A DNA stretch of 64,000 bases from Acanthococcus lagerstroemiae (GCA_031841125.1 CM063114.1:43793574-43857573); one strand, 5' to 3'. Counted from the first letter of the stretch, positions 10,724 to 22,184 are shown. A program made the numbers and translations. Notes: a model not told the origin generated them from the letters alone.

Positions 10724-11150
10724 ATATCTCCTTTGTCCTACTTTTTAAATAATAAAATGATTTCAGACACTCTCCATTGGTTTATAATTTTCCTTTTTTC
10801 TATTATCCAATTGAAAAATTTGATTAGTGGTGCAGTTAATTCCTCCGCGAAAACCCTAAGAAACCTGTTATTCAGTCCATCCATCCCTAGCTTTGTTTAT
10901 GTTTAGTTGGTCCAAAATAGATTTTACTTCTTTTAACAGAATCGAAGGGAGGGGCTCATTTTTATTCCACACTACCTTTATGTCGATTGGTTTCTCTTCA
11001 AAGTCTTCTGCGTGTAACTTCTTGTAAAATTTAGTCACGATTTCCACTGTTGGCCTTTCTGTGTCTTCTTGTTTCCCTTTTTCATTTTTCACTCCCAAAA
11101 TGAGGTTATGGCATTTCATGCCTTTCTTTCTTGCTTTCTTCATTGAGCCT

Positions 11151-11356
11151 CCTCTTTTCTAAGTTGGCTGCCAACCCGAGCCTTGGAATCCGCCCTTTCG
11201 AGCATTGCTTCAAAGACCATTTGGACTGCCTTAGCCCTCTTCCTGTCTTGCCGAAAAACCGGCCTAGGTCAAAATGAAGCGAGTTGCTACGTGGGCTCGA
11301 ACCCGGGACCTCCGGATTCCGAGACCAGCGCGCTATCCACTTGGCCAGCCAGACCC
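11151..11356 (-). mobile_element. tRNA-derived SINE inserted in the LINE
   Basis: On the minus strand it begins GGGTCTGGTTGGCC. It has an RNA polymerase III A box (TGGCCAAGTGG) and B box (GGTTCGAGCC) at tRNA-like spacing, then a tRNA-unrelated body (GACCTAGGCCGGTTTTTCGGC...) ending AACTTAGAAAAGAGG. It is flanked by an imperfect 14-bp duplication, AGGCTCAATAAAGA and AGGCTCAATGAAGA, so it jumped into the LINE linker. Same family as 22,832-23,047 and 26,256-26,467. Confidence 0.9.
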
Positions 11357-12340
11357 CTCTTTATTGAGCCTGTAGCCATAATTGTTTCACGAATCCCTTT
11401 TTTCTTGGAACTTATATAGATCTTTTCGTACAATTTTCTTGGCAATTTTTCTCAGTTCCACTAATTCAAATTTTTCTTTCAGGGTTTTGTGCACCATCCC
11501 AGCAAATTCGTTTCTATTTCCACTAATTTTTTTGGTTTCTAGCGACACGTGTCCCTTATTTTAGAAGTTTTCGCCAATCGATTAGGTGCGCACTGAAATT
11601 TGTTCCAATGGACCTAGAAACTCGCCATACAAAATTTGAGGTCAGTCTGAGGTTATTAACCCGTATACCGCTTTGACCTTGAAGTTATGTGTAATATTGA
11701 GATTTTGTTTAAAAAAACAACAAAAAACGTGAGTATCTCGGAACATATTACCTCTAGGACCAAAATGAATATAATATAAAATGTTTCGTATTAACATTTT
11801 TGAGGTGTAGCAAACGTTTTTCTGAGGTGTAGCAAGCTTTTTTGGGGTGTAGCAACTTGTTACACACGCTATACAAAGGCTGCCACTGCTGCTTCCTTGT
11901 AAATCGCTTTCCGAAAATTTTCCCCCATCTCGATCAGAATTTTAGTAATTTCGTCATACATGCGAACTTTTTAGATCATATTTTAAATGTTAGTTTTACC
12001 TGCCTTACTTTATCTTCCGGAATAATTTTTTTGGCGTTTTTGTTTTTCACAACATTAATGATTTTACTTCTTTCTGGAAGAAGCATTTTCTTCCCTACTG
12101 CCCTGTGATCCGAGGGAAATTTCAAAGATTTAACGGTTGAAACATCCTAAATTATTTTCATGTCATTCACTAGAAAAAAAATCAATTTCATTCCTTTTGT
12201 TTCCCCATCTGGAGGCATCCATGTCAATTTCCTACTGACTTTCTTTCCAAAGTAAGTGTTGACTATTTTTAATTTGTAGCTTTCTAACCGAGTAAGCTTT
12301 CAAAATAAGTTCCACAAAGTTAGTCATCCAAGCGTTTGTT

Positions 12341-12952
12341 GATTACACTTTACGAATCCCTTGATTGGTACTTCGTCTTACCTCGTCAACATAGTGCATA
12401 GTAATTAAGAATGTTTCAATTTGCGTTTAATGTCGTACTTAAAAAGTTATTTCTTCCCACGAAGACACGTACGTTAATGTGAAAAGCGAAAAGAAAAGTT
12501 CAGTTTTCTGACATAAAAAATAATATACTTAAACTAGCCACAGGAGTAATGTAACAGGTGCCAGACTTTTTTATGAATTTCGATGCACAGACATGCATTG
12601 CATACGTAGATTCGAATAATTAAAATAATACAGTGCGACGAATTGCTCCTGCGCATAAATGATGTAAACAATTTAATATTTCGGTACAGACTACAGAGGT
12701 GAAATATTTGCGAAGAATGAATCATATATGTGTGCGTCGGAGAATTAACACCGTCAATAATTTACTGAGTCATCTGGTGGATATGTCACTCACGGTTACA
12801 GCTCATTGGATTCGGTGTTCATTTTGAAATTCGAATGGCCATCAAATGGTTGCCATTCTCGATGTTTCACTGTTCATGCCAAAAATGTGCGTAATTGATA
12901 CTAACTAGTCGCTTGTCCGCCATTTTTGTATTTACGTAGAATGCAGGAAATG
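12341..12952. other. Non-coding stretch, nothing recognised
   Basis: Upstream of the LINE endonuclease remnant there is no further LINE coding sequence. A 63-codon minus-strand frame (12,534-12,725) is conserved in the other arm only because the arms are nearly identical; it has no domain. Confidence 0.4.
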
Positions 12953-12960
12953 CGTGCAAG

Positions 12961-13326
12961 CAGGGACGTACCGAAGAGTTTTTCCTGGGGGGGGGGGGGG
13001 GGAATTGTGAAAGTTTCAACTGACTCAACTCAAAATTCCCCAATATCAAAGTAAAAAGAAACCTTTTGACTTGTTGAATTTTTCCATTTGACTCAACTCA
13101 AAATTCCCAAATATCAAAGGAAAAATAAAAACCTTTGACTTGTTGGATTTTTCCAACTTCTCAACTCAATTCTCAAGTATCGAGGAGAAGAAGAAAAAAA
13201 ACAAACCCGTTTGACTTGTAGGATTTTCGAACTCCGCCTGAGTGGAATGGTATAAACTTTCCCAACTGCTGAGTGAAAAATTCCTGCGGGGGGAGGGATT
13301 GCTCCCCCTCTATAGGTATGTCTCTG
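12961..13326. mobile_element. hAT-type MITE, CAGGGACGTACC family
   Basis: Starts CAGGGACGTACCGAAGAG and ends CTATAGGTATGTCTCTG. The flanking 8-bp duplication is CGTGCAAG (12,953-12,960) and CGTGCAGG (13,327-13,334), one mismatch. A G-run of about 16 lies 27 bp from the left end. Repeated CTCAACT..AATTCCC segments fill the middle. It abuts the start of the large foldback at 13,331. Non-coding. Confidence 0.88.
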
Positions 13327-13330
13327 CGTG

Positions 13331-16300
13331 CAGGGTGTTTCACAGTTGGTTTCCCTACTTTTTTTATTTTTATTTATTGCAAAGTTGGATTAAAACGGGA
13401 CAAACGCTTTAAAGTCCGAATTATTCTGCGGCGACAGGGATGAAGTGGGGCCAGAAAAGCCATCGAGATCAGTCTTGCAGGCCATAATTGTAACAATTAC
13501 AAGCCAATGCCGCCTTCTCGCCTTCTTTAAACAGTAGATGTTGAAAACTGAATTATTTTCATATATTTTTAAACACTTTCAAGATTTCCAATTTTACTGA
13601 TGCAGCATAAATTTTGGAATATCATTGAGAAAAATAACTTCTGCGTTTTCCGAATGAGAGGTTGAATGCGAAGGTAATTTTTTTTGTGTAATTCCATTTC
13701 GTCGGTTCACTTTTCTAAATTGTACAGGAGAAACAAAAAATTGATTTGTCGGAGTTAAGCTGGTCAAGAAATTCTAAAAAAAAATAATAATAAATTTGTA
13801 AAATACCAGTTTATATTAATTTTCGTCATTTCCGAACAAAAACATTGATTTTTGGTCGAGAGTCAAGAGTTACTCGTTTTTCCGTCACCTGTTTAGCAAA
13901 TGTTTTGGAGTTACGGATTTTTCCTTTACTTGTGTACAATACCAACTGAAAAAATGCCAGGGAAAATTTGTAAAGTTGGTCTGGAAAACCGAGAAAAGTT
14001 AGGATGAATCGTTCTAAATAGGTGGCTAACTTGCCTTCACTCGGTGGAAGGGGGTATATTTGATTTTTTGAGACTCATTCAGAATAGTTCAAGACTATTT
14101 CTAAAACTTCTTGTAACTTGTGTACGATTATTATTCCACGTTCTATAAAGATCTTTTAAGACTTTTCAAGAATTTCACACGACCCTTTAAGACTGGCTAA
14201 GATGATCAGTAAAATAGGTACTCTCCCCATTGAGGAGGGGTATCGCCACACTTTTTTTTAATTCTGTCAGATATATTTTACTCTTTATGACTCTTGCAGA
14301 ATTATTCAAAACTGTCTATGAAGCTTTTTCTGACTTATTTAGGATTATTTTATTCCACGTTCGAAAGACTTTTTTAGATTTTTCGAGACTTTTACAAGAC
14401 CCTTTGAGTCTTGCGAAGATGATCAATAAAATAGGTATTCTTCACATTTTCTGCCTGCTCGAGGAGGGGATATATATCTGTCTCTACACCTTCATGTCTT
14501 TATCAACAATGTAGTCTCATGTCTATTTTCATTGAATTTTTTAGGCTGTATTTATAAATCTTATTAGCAGGGAAGGAGAAGGTAGCTATCAGTAATGTTT
14601 ATATCGGGTACGCCTCAAGTCTCATGTCTATCATATGTAAGGCCCGATTTAGCATTCTCGCACCCCTAGGCAGAATAAAAATAGCCGTCCCTTTCAGATT
14701 TTCGTTCACCCCCTTAGATATTCGTTTTTTTGTTTTTTTAATGAATACATTGATTAAGAAAAAAATGCGAAATTTTGCCGCCTTTCAAAATCTGCCGTCC
14801 TAAGCCCGTGCCTATATTGCCTATGCGTGTAAATACGGCCGTTGATCCCCATACTTCTTTAAAATTCTGTTAGACTCTTTCAGAGTACATATTCGTCTCG
14901 AGAAAACTTCTTCGGGGTTGTATTATTTTACACCCTCCAGAGACTTTTCCAAACTTTTCCACGGAATATTACTTGACCCTTTAAGACTCTCTAAGACTTT
15001 TCCAAGACCCCTTCGGACAAATTTGAGACTCTGTACGATTTACATCTAGACCCTAGAACAAATTTGAAAGTTATAAACAAGTTTGGAGATGCTTTGAAGA
15101 ATCTAAAAAATAGTATTGCATCTACCTGCAACAAAGCTTAAATTCTCAACAGTCTCAGTGAAGTGTAAAATAGCCCAACAAGTTTCAGTCATACTTATCT
15201 GGAAAAATTCTCAAAACGTTTTGAAGGCGCTGGAGCAGTTTGGCAAAATCGTTATGATGAGTTTCGGAGAGTCTTAAATTCTTCCGGATGATTTTCAAAT
15301 AGTATTAAATACGTGTAAGTCTGAACTTATTTTCATAAGCCTCGATTAATCCTGGAAGTCTTGAAACGAGTCTTAAAAATCCTCAGAGATGATAATAAAA
15401 TGTCTGGAAGAGTTTTGAAAAGTTTTCATACAGGTTTAATAAGAGTTTCAAAGAGTTCTTCGCAGTATAGTACTAATGTATGTTCTGGTGCAGTTACAGA
15501 TTTCTTAATTTTTCCTCAACTTTTCATCACTTTTAAAAATCCCCAAAATTCACGATGTTTCCACAGTGAGAATTCATCTGTTTTCAAAAAAAAAATAATA
15601 ATAATTTTCTCTCAATTTTTCAAGTTGAGTTTTGAAAATTTATAATTTTTTTATCAAATTTCCTTGAGTCTCCTATCTTTTTTCATGTTTCATAATTCTT
15701 CTACGGATAGTCACTGATTTGTCCATTTTTAATTATTTTTAAAAATCTAAAAAATTAACCGAATTCCATAGTAAAAATTTATCCATTTTCGAAGCAAAAA
15801 TAGATCATTTTTTCTCAGTTTCTCATCGAAAAAAGTTATGTTTTCGTCAACTTCTCATCACTTTTAAGAATTTCAAGAATTCGTCAAGTTTCGACATAAT
15901 TTACCGATTTTTTAATCAAAATCAGACCGTTTTCTCTAAATTTTTTGTCAAGTCAAGTTACTTTTAAATTGTCTACTCGTATATTTTTCAAGTTTACTTA
16001 TCTTTTTGTATGAATCCTGGCATTCATCTGATGTGGACATGGATAAACTTTCTACCTTATCGACTTCATTTGGTAAACCAAATTGTCCTAATTTATTTCA
16101 AGGAGTAAGAACATCATTTCTCTTTTTGGTCGCATGAAGAATATTCCACAATTTTTTAACATGTTGGAAAATGAGCGAACAATTGAGAAAACCACTAGTG
16201 CGTTAGTTTTAATCTGGGAACAGAGTACTCTCGTTATTCTGATATGATCTGAAGATCTTCATAAAAAAGCCAAAAAACTTAAAAAATATAGAGGATCTAT

Positions 16301-18759
16301 AACTGCGCCAGAAGGAAATCATCATCCATTTAAAGAGGTTGAAAAATTTGAAAAAATGTAGACAATTTATAGAAACTGGATGCAAACAATTGAAAATCTT
16401 ATGAAATGACTTGACAAAACATTTTGAGAAAAAGTCTGATTTTGGTTTAAAAATCGGTAAATGTTCTACAGGATTATTAGTCGGTTTTGGAAAACTAGTT
16501 TTTCGTGAAACCAGGTGTATAAAAGTTGTTTCGCCAAGCGAGCGGTCTCTTCGACAAGAATTTAATGGGAAATACTCGGGAAAAACTCCGATGGCTTTTG
16601 AAGAATTTTATCAAGTATCTTCAAGAAAAATTTTCTTAATCTCCGAAGAATTTCATCGGAAATCTTCGGAAAAAATCTCCTATTCTGGAAAAATTTGCGA
16701 TATTTTTCGAAGAATTTCATCGGACATCATTGAGAAATATCTCCGATGATTTCAGGCAAATTTTGTCAGAAATTTTGGGAAAGATCTCCAATGATTATAA
16801 ACGATTTTATCAAGAATCATCGAGAAGTATCTCTGATAATTTTGGAAGCATATCCTTAGAAAAAATGTTCATGCTTTTCAGAGATTTTCGTCAAACATGT
16901 TCGGGAAAACCTCCAATGATTTCTGAAGAAAATTAATCAGAAATTTTGGAGAAAAAATGTGATGATTTCCGGAGAATTTCATCGAAAATATTCAGAAAAA
17001 AGTCCAGTGTTTTCCAAGGAATTTCCTTGAAAATCTTCAGGAAAATTTTCCGATAATTTTTAAAGAATTGCATCGGAAATTTTTGGAAAACAACTCCGAT
17101 AATTTCCGAAGAGCCGCATCGAAAATTTTTAGAAAAAATTTCCAACATTTCTCAAGAAAGTACTTCCTGAAGAAAATCTTCAAGAATCATCGAAGGTACT
17201 TCTCAATGATTTCCGATGAAATCCTTTGGAATGATTGCAGAGTTTTCCTAAAATTTCCCACAAATTTCTCCTGAAATCATCGGATAATGTTTTTCAATGA
17301 TGTCCGATGAAATTCATTGAAAACGATCGAAAATTTACCCTTAATATTTTCAATAAAGTTCTTCGGAAATAATCTTTGAAAATCAAAGGAATCGTCCGGA
17401 ATATTTTTCATGAAATTCCTTGGAAATAATCGAAGGTTTTTTCTGAAGATTTTCGATACAATTTTTCAAAATTCTTGGTGTTATTCCTCGAGTGCTTTTG
17501 ATAAAATTCTCCAAAAATTATCAGGAAATTTTCTCAAAGAATTTTAATGAAATTTTTTGGAACACAATGGATATTTTTTCTAAAGATTTCCAAATTATTG
17601 TAAATTTTTCCCGAATATTTACAATCAAATTGCTTAAAAATCATCCAAGATTATTTCCAAAAATTTACCTACGATGAAATTCATTGGAGATTATCGAACA
17701 TTTTTCCAGGAGATTTTCAATGAAACTCAACAGAAACCAGCGAGTTTCTCTGAACTTCTTCAAAAATTGTCAGGAAATTATTTCTTAGAATGCTGATGAA
17801 CATTCTTGGAAACATTGGTTTTTTTTTAAATTTTCGATGAGATTCTTCGAAATTATCGGAGTTGTTTTCCGAAAATTTCCGATGCAGTTCATTAAAAATT
17901 ACCGGAAAATTTTCCCGAAGATTTTCAAGGAAATTCTTCAGATTTAGAAAATTTTTCCTGAAGATTCTTGATAAAATTCTTTAAAAGCCATCTGAGTTTT
18001 CCCCGAATATTTCCCATGAAATTCTTGTCGAAGAGACCGCTCGCCTGGCGAAATAACGTGCACCTGGTTTCCCGAAAAACTAGTTTTCTCATGACGGAAG
18101 GAAAACCGCCTAACCCTGTGTATTGAAACTTGACGAATTTTTATGTTTTTAAAAATGATTAAAAATGAAGATAAAATGGACAAATCTGTGACTATCCTTA
18201 GAGGAATTAAGAAACATAGAAAATTCATGGAAATTTGACACAAAAATTGGAAAATTTTATAACAAAAAAATTTTTACTGAGGAAACTTGGTGATTTTTTT
18301 TTTAACGTGATGAAAAATTGAGAAATCTGTAACTGCGCTAGAACATACATTAATACTCTACTTTTAGCCTGTCTGGATCAGTGTTAAAAAGGCTGCAAAA
18401 CACGTTTAAAAGAGTTCGAAACAGTTGACAGGTGTTATAAGAAAATAACTCAGTAAATCTTACAGAAATTTTTAATGTCTCAAGGAATTTGAAGAATCTT
18501 TGAAAAATCTCGAGGCGTCGGATCGTGTTGATGAGTTCGGAATTTCAGAAAATCTAAACATTTCAAGTGCCTTATAGAAGTCTTGAAAAGTGCTAAAAAT
18601 GTCTTGAAGAGTTTTGAAGATGTTTAATCAAGTCTGGAAATCTGAAACTGTATTTAATTTTTCTTGCAAATTTAGCTCATCGGCCGAATAGTCTTTGGAG
18701 ACAACTGTTTGTCCCATCTTGATCCGACTTTACAACAATAGAGTTTGTGAAACATCTTG
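13331..18759. mobile_element. 5.4-kb non-coding foldback element with long unequal inverted arms
   Basis: The ends match in inverted orientation: CAGGGTGTTTCACA at 13,331 and TGTGAAACATCTTG at the right, followed inward by a shared block (GCAAAGTTGGATTAAAACGGGACAAAC / GTTTGTCCCATCTTGATCCG). Further inward, ATGTATGTTCTGGTGCAGTT (15,477) pairs with AACTGCGCTAGAACATACAT (about 18,330), and GCGAGCGGTCTCTTCGACAA (about 16,538) with its complement at about 18,020. The left arm is about 3.2 kb, the right about 0.75 kb; the difference is large indels in the left arm. Much of both arms is degenerate GACT-TTTC-AAGACTTT sequence. The centre is the minisatellite at 16,555-18,020. No transposase and no visible target duplication. 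I do not recognise the family. Confidence 0.75.
16555..18020. repeat. Minisatellite, ~45-46-bp units, core of the foldback element
   Basis: About 30 diverged units, each opening GAATTTCATCGGAAATCTTC and continuing with AAAAA.TCTCCGATGATTTC; the second half of the array is in reverse orientation. Each unit carries CATCGGA and TCCGATG, so units can pair with themselves and one another. Because the unit is often 45 bp, open frames run through several units on both strands (for example 16,411-16,749 and 17,068-17,274) and read as repeats like ISSEIFGKISDDF. I regard these as by-products of the period, not genes. Confidence 0.9.
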
Positions 18760-19264
18760 TATAAATACAAAAATAGGAAGGGGATAGGGACTACTTCACT
18801 TGTTTCTGAGATAAAATATTAATTATCAGAGAGGGGAAAAAAAACAATAAAAACAATTTCGAACGTAAGCCGGGTGAAACAAATATATCGGATGACTTTT
18901 TTCTTCTAGTCGACGCAGGCTCCTTGAAACTCAGAAACGGATCGAAGGAGCATCAACGAAAAGTATTTTTTGCGCCAGTAGCATCGATGCAGCTTGTTGA
19001 AAACAATGGCTCTTCGTGATAATAATTAAAAAGAAGTCGGTATGGCTAATTACTTAATTCCGAATCGATTTTTCAAGTGAATAATAATCGATTCGTTACA
19101 GTAGTAGGCTAGTGTTTTGTAAAAACTGGGGAAGACAATTTTATTAAGCATCGGGGTAGAGGTTGGAGGTGAGCAGTGTGTGACATAATTGTCTTTGTAT
19201 AGTGCCATTCGAGTAAATCTCGAATGTACAACGCTTATACATTGCATTCCCAGGTGACAATAAT
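18760..19264. other. Non-coding stretch, nothing recognised
   Basis: Moderately AT-rich sequence between the foldback and a hAT-type MITE. No domain-bearing frame, no clear repeat other than being part of the inverted-repeat arm. Confidence 0.4.
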
Positions 19265-19407
19265 CAGGGCCGTAACCAGGATTTAAATGGGGGGGGGGGG
19301 TCTTGGTCACAGATCCGTCCTCCTCTCATTCGCAACCCATTGTTTTTTCGTGTTTTCTTTTGGCCACTGGGAGAGGATTTACCCCCCACCCCGTTGGTAC
19401 GGCCCTG
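19265..19407. mobile_element. 143-bp hAT-type MITE
   Basis: Begins CAGGGCCGTAACCAGG and ends TTGGTACGGCCCTG, flanked by an exact 8-bp duplication ACAATAAT (19,257-19,264 and 19,408-19,415). A G12 run follows the left terminus and a C-run precedes the right terminus. Non-coding. The mirrored copy is 55,148-55,289. Confidence 0.92.
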
Positions 19408-19415
19408 ACAATAAT

Positions 19416-20449
19416 CATTTTTTGGTTTACGGCTAATTATTAGGGTATGAAGCTCATTTTTCAACTGTTGCTTTCGATTCAGGCGCATGAGATGGTGACT
19501 GTATAATTTATCATGTTGTTCCTTGCTTTTGTTAATCAACTAGTCGGGATAGTAGGCTTACAGTAATATTTTCCCGTATTATCTCTCAAAAACCTCTTCC
19601 GTGATGACAAGTTTCCGTTTTGTTATTTTCCATCTTACACGCGTCATTTTACATGAGAAAATGGTCCGTTCTGAAGGTTCCTTTCTATTAAAGCAATTTT
19701 CCCGCCTAGTACAAGTTCCGTCTTAGCCAAGTTTTACTGTATATTACAAGAAGCATCGAGGAGAAATACTACAACAAAGGCTACAGATTTATCAAGCAAC
19801 AAGCGAATCGAAATCAAATTTTGTAGTCTGCTGTTGAATATAGTGAAGATATTCATCGTGTGGATTATAAGGTGCGATATATTGTTTTTCTGTTTTCTGA
19901 TCATTCTGTATCAATGCTGAAGTATGTAGTTATGAAGAACAAATGTACTTCCAATGTTCTCAAAACTAGATACCAGTTAACAAGTGTTGATAGTATTGGT
20001 GATAATCTTGGCTATGCCTATTCAAATTGTAAACTTTATTTGAATCGAGATAAAGTTCCTTCTTTGCCTTGAGCGTATGAAGAATTACAATTTCCCAAGA
20101 TGCTACCTGAATTGTTTGGAATTGACTGAAAAGTATACCTTCCTGTTGATAGAGTGATAAGTGATAGAGCTGCGCGTCTGCAGTCTGCAGCTTTGCAGTT
20201 TGAAGATGTTGCCGACCTTCTTCGAACAGCGAAGTTACTTGTTTTTCAATGTATTCGTACCAAGTAGGTAATGCTTTAAGGATCAATTTAGCCTGCAGGC
20301 GAAAATTTTTTGAGGGGATACTTCTCCTTTCCTCTAGAACATCTCAGATTACGATCTAGTCAGTCAATTGGATATCATTCATTTCTATTTTCCCGAGTCA
20401 GGTCACTAACTATTGATAATGGTCTTGAATGTAAAATGAGGCCTATGTA
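19416..20449. other. Non-coding stretch, no gene
   Basis: Frames at 19,860-20,072 and 19,966-20,286 overlap on opposite strands and neither has a domain. Near 20,175-20,215 there is a small CTGCAG-rich inverted segment (CTGCAGTCTGCAGCTTTGCAG). Confidence 0.4.
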
Positions 20450-21240
20450 GAATTCGATACTTCGTGTTACGAATTTGCTCAACTGGCGGTACATTCAGAA
20501 CGCGTAATTACGAGTTCACGCGTACAATATTGCAAAGCGTTGATTGGCGACACGCCCTTCTGTTTTTCTTTTTTGTCACGGCGTTTTCCCATCCTCCTGT
20601 GCCTCCGGAGGAACACAAAAAAAGCTAGTAAACAAGCATATTATACAGGAACTACGCCGAGGAAGACGCTAAATAGAATATTTTCCGTCACAATGGCGAA
20701 ACTGTTACGCAAATTTATCGGCTACTTATTAACATTATAATACACGGTGACACATTTACGACGCTGGTTTCTTTTTAAGCTCAATTTAAGAGTCTTTTAC
20801 ATTTTTAATTACAAGCTGGCCCGGGTATACGCCGACCCGGGAACGCGACTGAAGCCTCGCTAGTCCATGCGGTCAACTTCGGAGACTCAGTTTTTCGCAG
20901 TTTTAGGCCTACGCGTGTACAAAAGGCACACGCGTGTGTCATAATTCGGTTGAAAGCGAGATCGCATTTTTACGTGTTGAAACAAAGAGTGGAAATACGC
21001 GGCGGATTCACGAAGTGTTAAACCGAAACTGAAACTAAAGTTTTGTCATGTTACGTAAGTTCGTCGAATGACGGAATCCGATTTGGATGCGGATGGCAGT
21101 GCTGGCTACGAGGACATCACGGTCGACAGTTTTGGGACTCGAGTGTTTACAAAGGAAAGGGGAGAACGAGGAGGTGGAACTGTGGTTTGAAACAGGGCAA
21201 CAGCCAGTCCGAAACGAGATACCTAATATAAGCATCCGAA
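20450..21240 (+). promoter_or_regulatory. CpG-rich island, possible promoter and first exon
   Basis: This interval stands out from the AT-rich surroundings by many CpG-containing words (ACGCGT, CCCGGG, GCGCGTAAT-like, ACACGCGTGTG), palindromes such as CCCGGGTATACGCCGACCCGGG-type pairs, and no transposon signature. A short plus-strand frame at 21,068-21,190 (41 codons, starting MTESDLDADGSAGYEDITVD) is acidic and looks more gene-like than its neighbours. A donor-like GTAAGT lies at 21,054. It could be the 5' end of a host gene whose later exons I cannot find, or a decayed one. Weak evidence. Confidence 0.25.
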
Positions 21241-21702
21241 ATGTCGTAGCATTGCTATCTCTATACTTGGATTCTTCTTTTCTTTTTTGCTTTTATCCGT
21301 GCACTCTCCATGATTTTTAGTGATATTCTTTCTTTAAAATGTTACCAACATTACACTTCATCATTATGTAAGTCCTAATTGCTAGCAACTGTTCTGACTT
21401 CCAATGGCATCTCTCTACCTATCGCGATCCTGGCTATGACCACCGCTGTCGCCGCAGAGCTGAATCTGTTCTTTACGCCGTTTGTCCATCGTTTTGGCGA
21501 TCTTGCTCTGCCTCTGGTACTGGAGCAAAAGCAGTGGTTTCCATTTTCTTTTCTGACATTTTTATATCTTTACTTAGGCACACAACGGAAAAAGGCGTTA
21601 CTTTGGAGCGTGACAAAAATAATAAATATTAAAAATAATACTGACTGGACTGGATTGATTGACACACGACTGACATGACAGACTGGACTGATTGACTGGT
21701 CT

Positions 21703-22184
21703 GACCGACTCAATACTCTTAATTCGCCTGCGAGTACCACACTCCTTATATCAGTCTGTATTCCCTTGCGAGCATCACGTTCCTTGTACCAGCCTGCGAG
21801 CACTACGCTCTGCTAGTGCATCATCTTGCAGACGAGTCCGCAACCAGGAAGGGCATTTTCATGTTTGCTTCGCGGACAGCGCCGACATGAGAATGTCATT
21901 GTCCAGCGAACGTAGCGTCCAAGAAATGAGCGCGTAAAGAAATATGGAACTCAACGTGCTCTGTGGAGCGTAACCGTCGACGACATTCTCATGTCGGCGC
22001 AGTCTGCGAAGTAAACATGAAAATGCTCTCCCGTGGCTGCGGACTCGTCTGCAAGATGATGCTCTAGCAGATCGTAGTGCTCGCAGGCTGGTACAAGGAA
22101 CGTGATGTTCGCAAGGGAATACAGGCTAATATATGGAATGTGGTACTGGCAGGCGAATGATATGTGTTGAATCAGTCAGTCAGC
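21703..22184. mobile_element. 482-bp foldback element
   Basis: Left and right halves are inverted copies: TTCGCCTGCGAGTACCACAC...CGCCGACATGAGAATGTC against GACATTCTCATGTCGGCGCA...GTGGTACTGGCAGGCGAA, with a loop of roughly 55 bp near 21,905-21,985. On the minus strand beyond the outer end (21,700 to about 21,480) lie GTCA-rich sequence and a short frame starting MSEKKMETTAFAPVPEAEQD, the sort of layout seen after an LTR. The palindrome may therefore be two inverted LTR-like pieces. That origin is a guess. Confidence 0.8.

Larger units (their letters stand above)
9380..12340 (-). pseudogene. LINE retrotransposon (RTE-like), broken, spanning the edge of the window's inverted repeat
   Basis: Reading right to left: an AP-endonuclease remnant at about 12,275-12,150 (NTYFGKKVSRKLTWMPPDGET..., matching the W-T-W-x-x-P/S-D-G core); a linker, FELVELRKIAKKIVRKDLYKFQEK (11,475-11,400); the SINE; then MKKARKKGMKCHNLILGV...FYKKLHAEDF (11,143 down); NNYRPISLTS (about 10,640); [12 protein letters not shown]...[13 protein letters not shown] (10,530-10,405); FADHVVLI (about 10,145); and a C-terminal VGRPKTRWEDEIKSYG. 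FADH replaces the catalytic FADD, so the active site is lost, and there are many stops and shifts. A 75-bp hairpin, a SINE and a hAT-type MITE interrupt it. About 300 bp at 11,570-11,880 with repeated GTAGCAA words does not look like LINE and may be a further insertion. Confidence 0.85.

Noticed and set aside
11151..11356. Possible functional tRNA gene (also at 22,832, 26,256, 48,110, 51,499 and 63,041)
   Set aside because: A and B boxes are present, but the 3' half continues into a shared ~130-bp body, copies have target duplications, and there is no matching acceptor stem. They are SINEs.
16411..17274. Open frames of 68-112 codons with serine/phenylalanine-rich repeats, also in the mirror at 57,281-58,048
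   Set aside because: They follow the 45-46-bp minisatellite in several frames on both strands. No start context, no domain, and the frames change whenever a unit is 46 bp.
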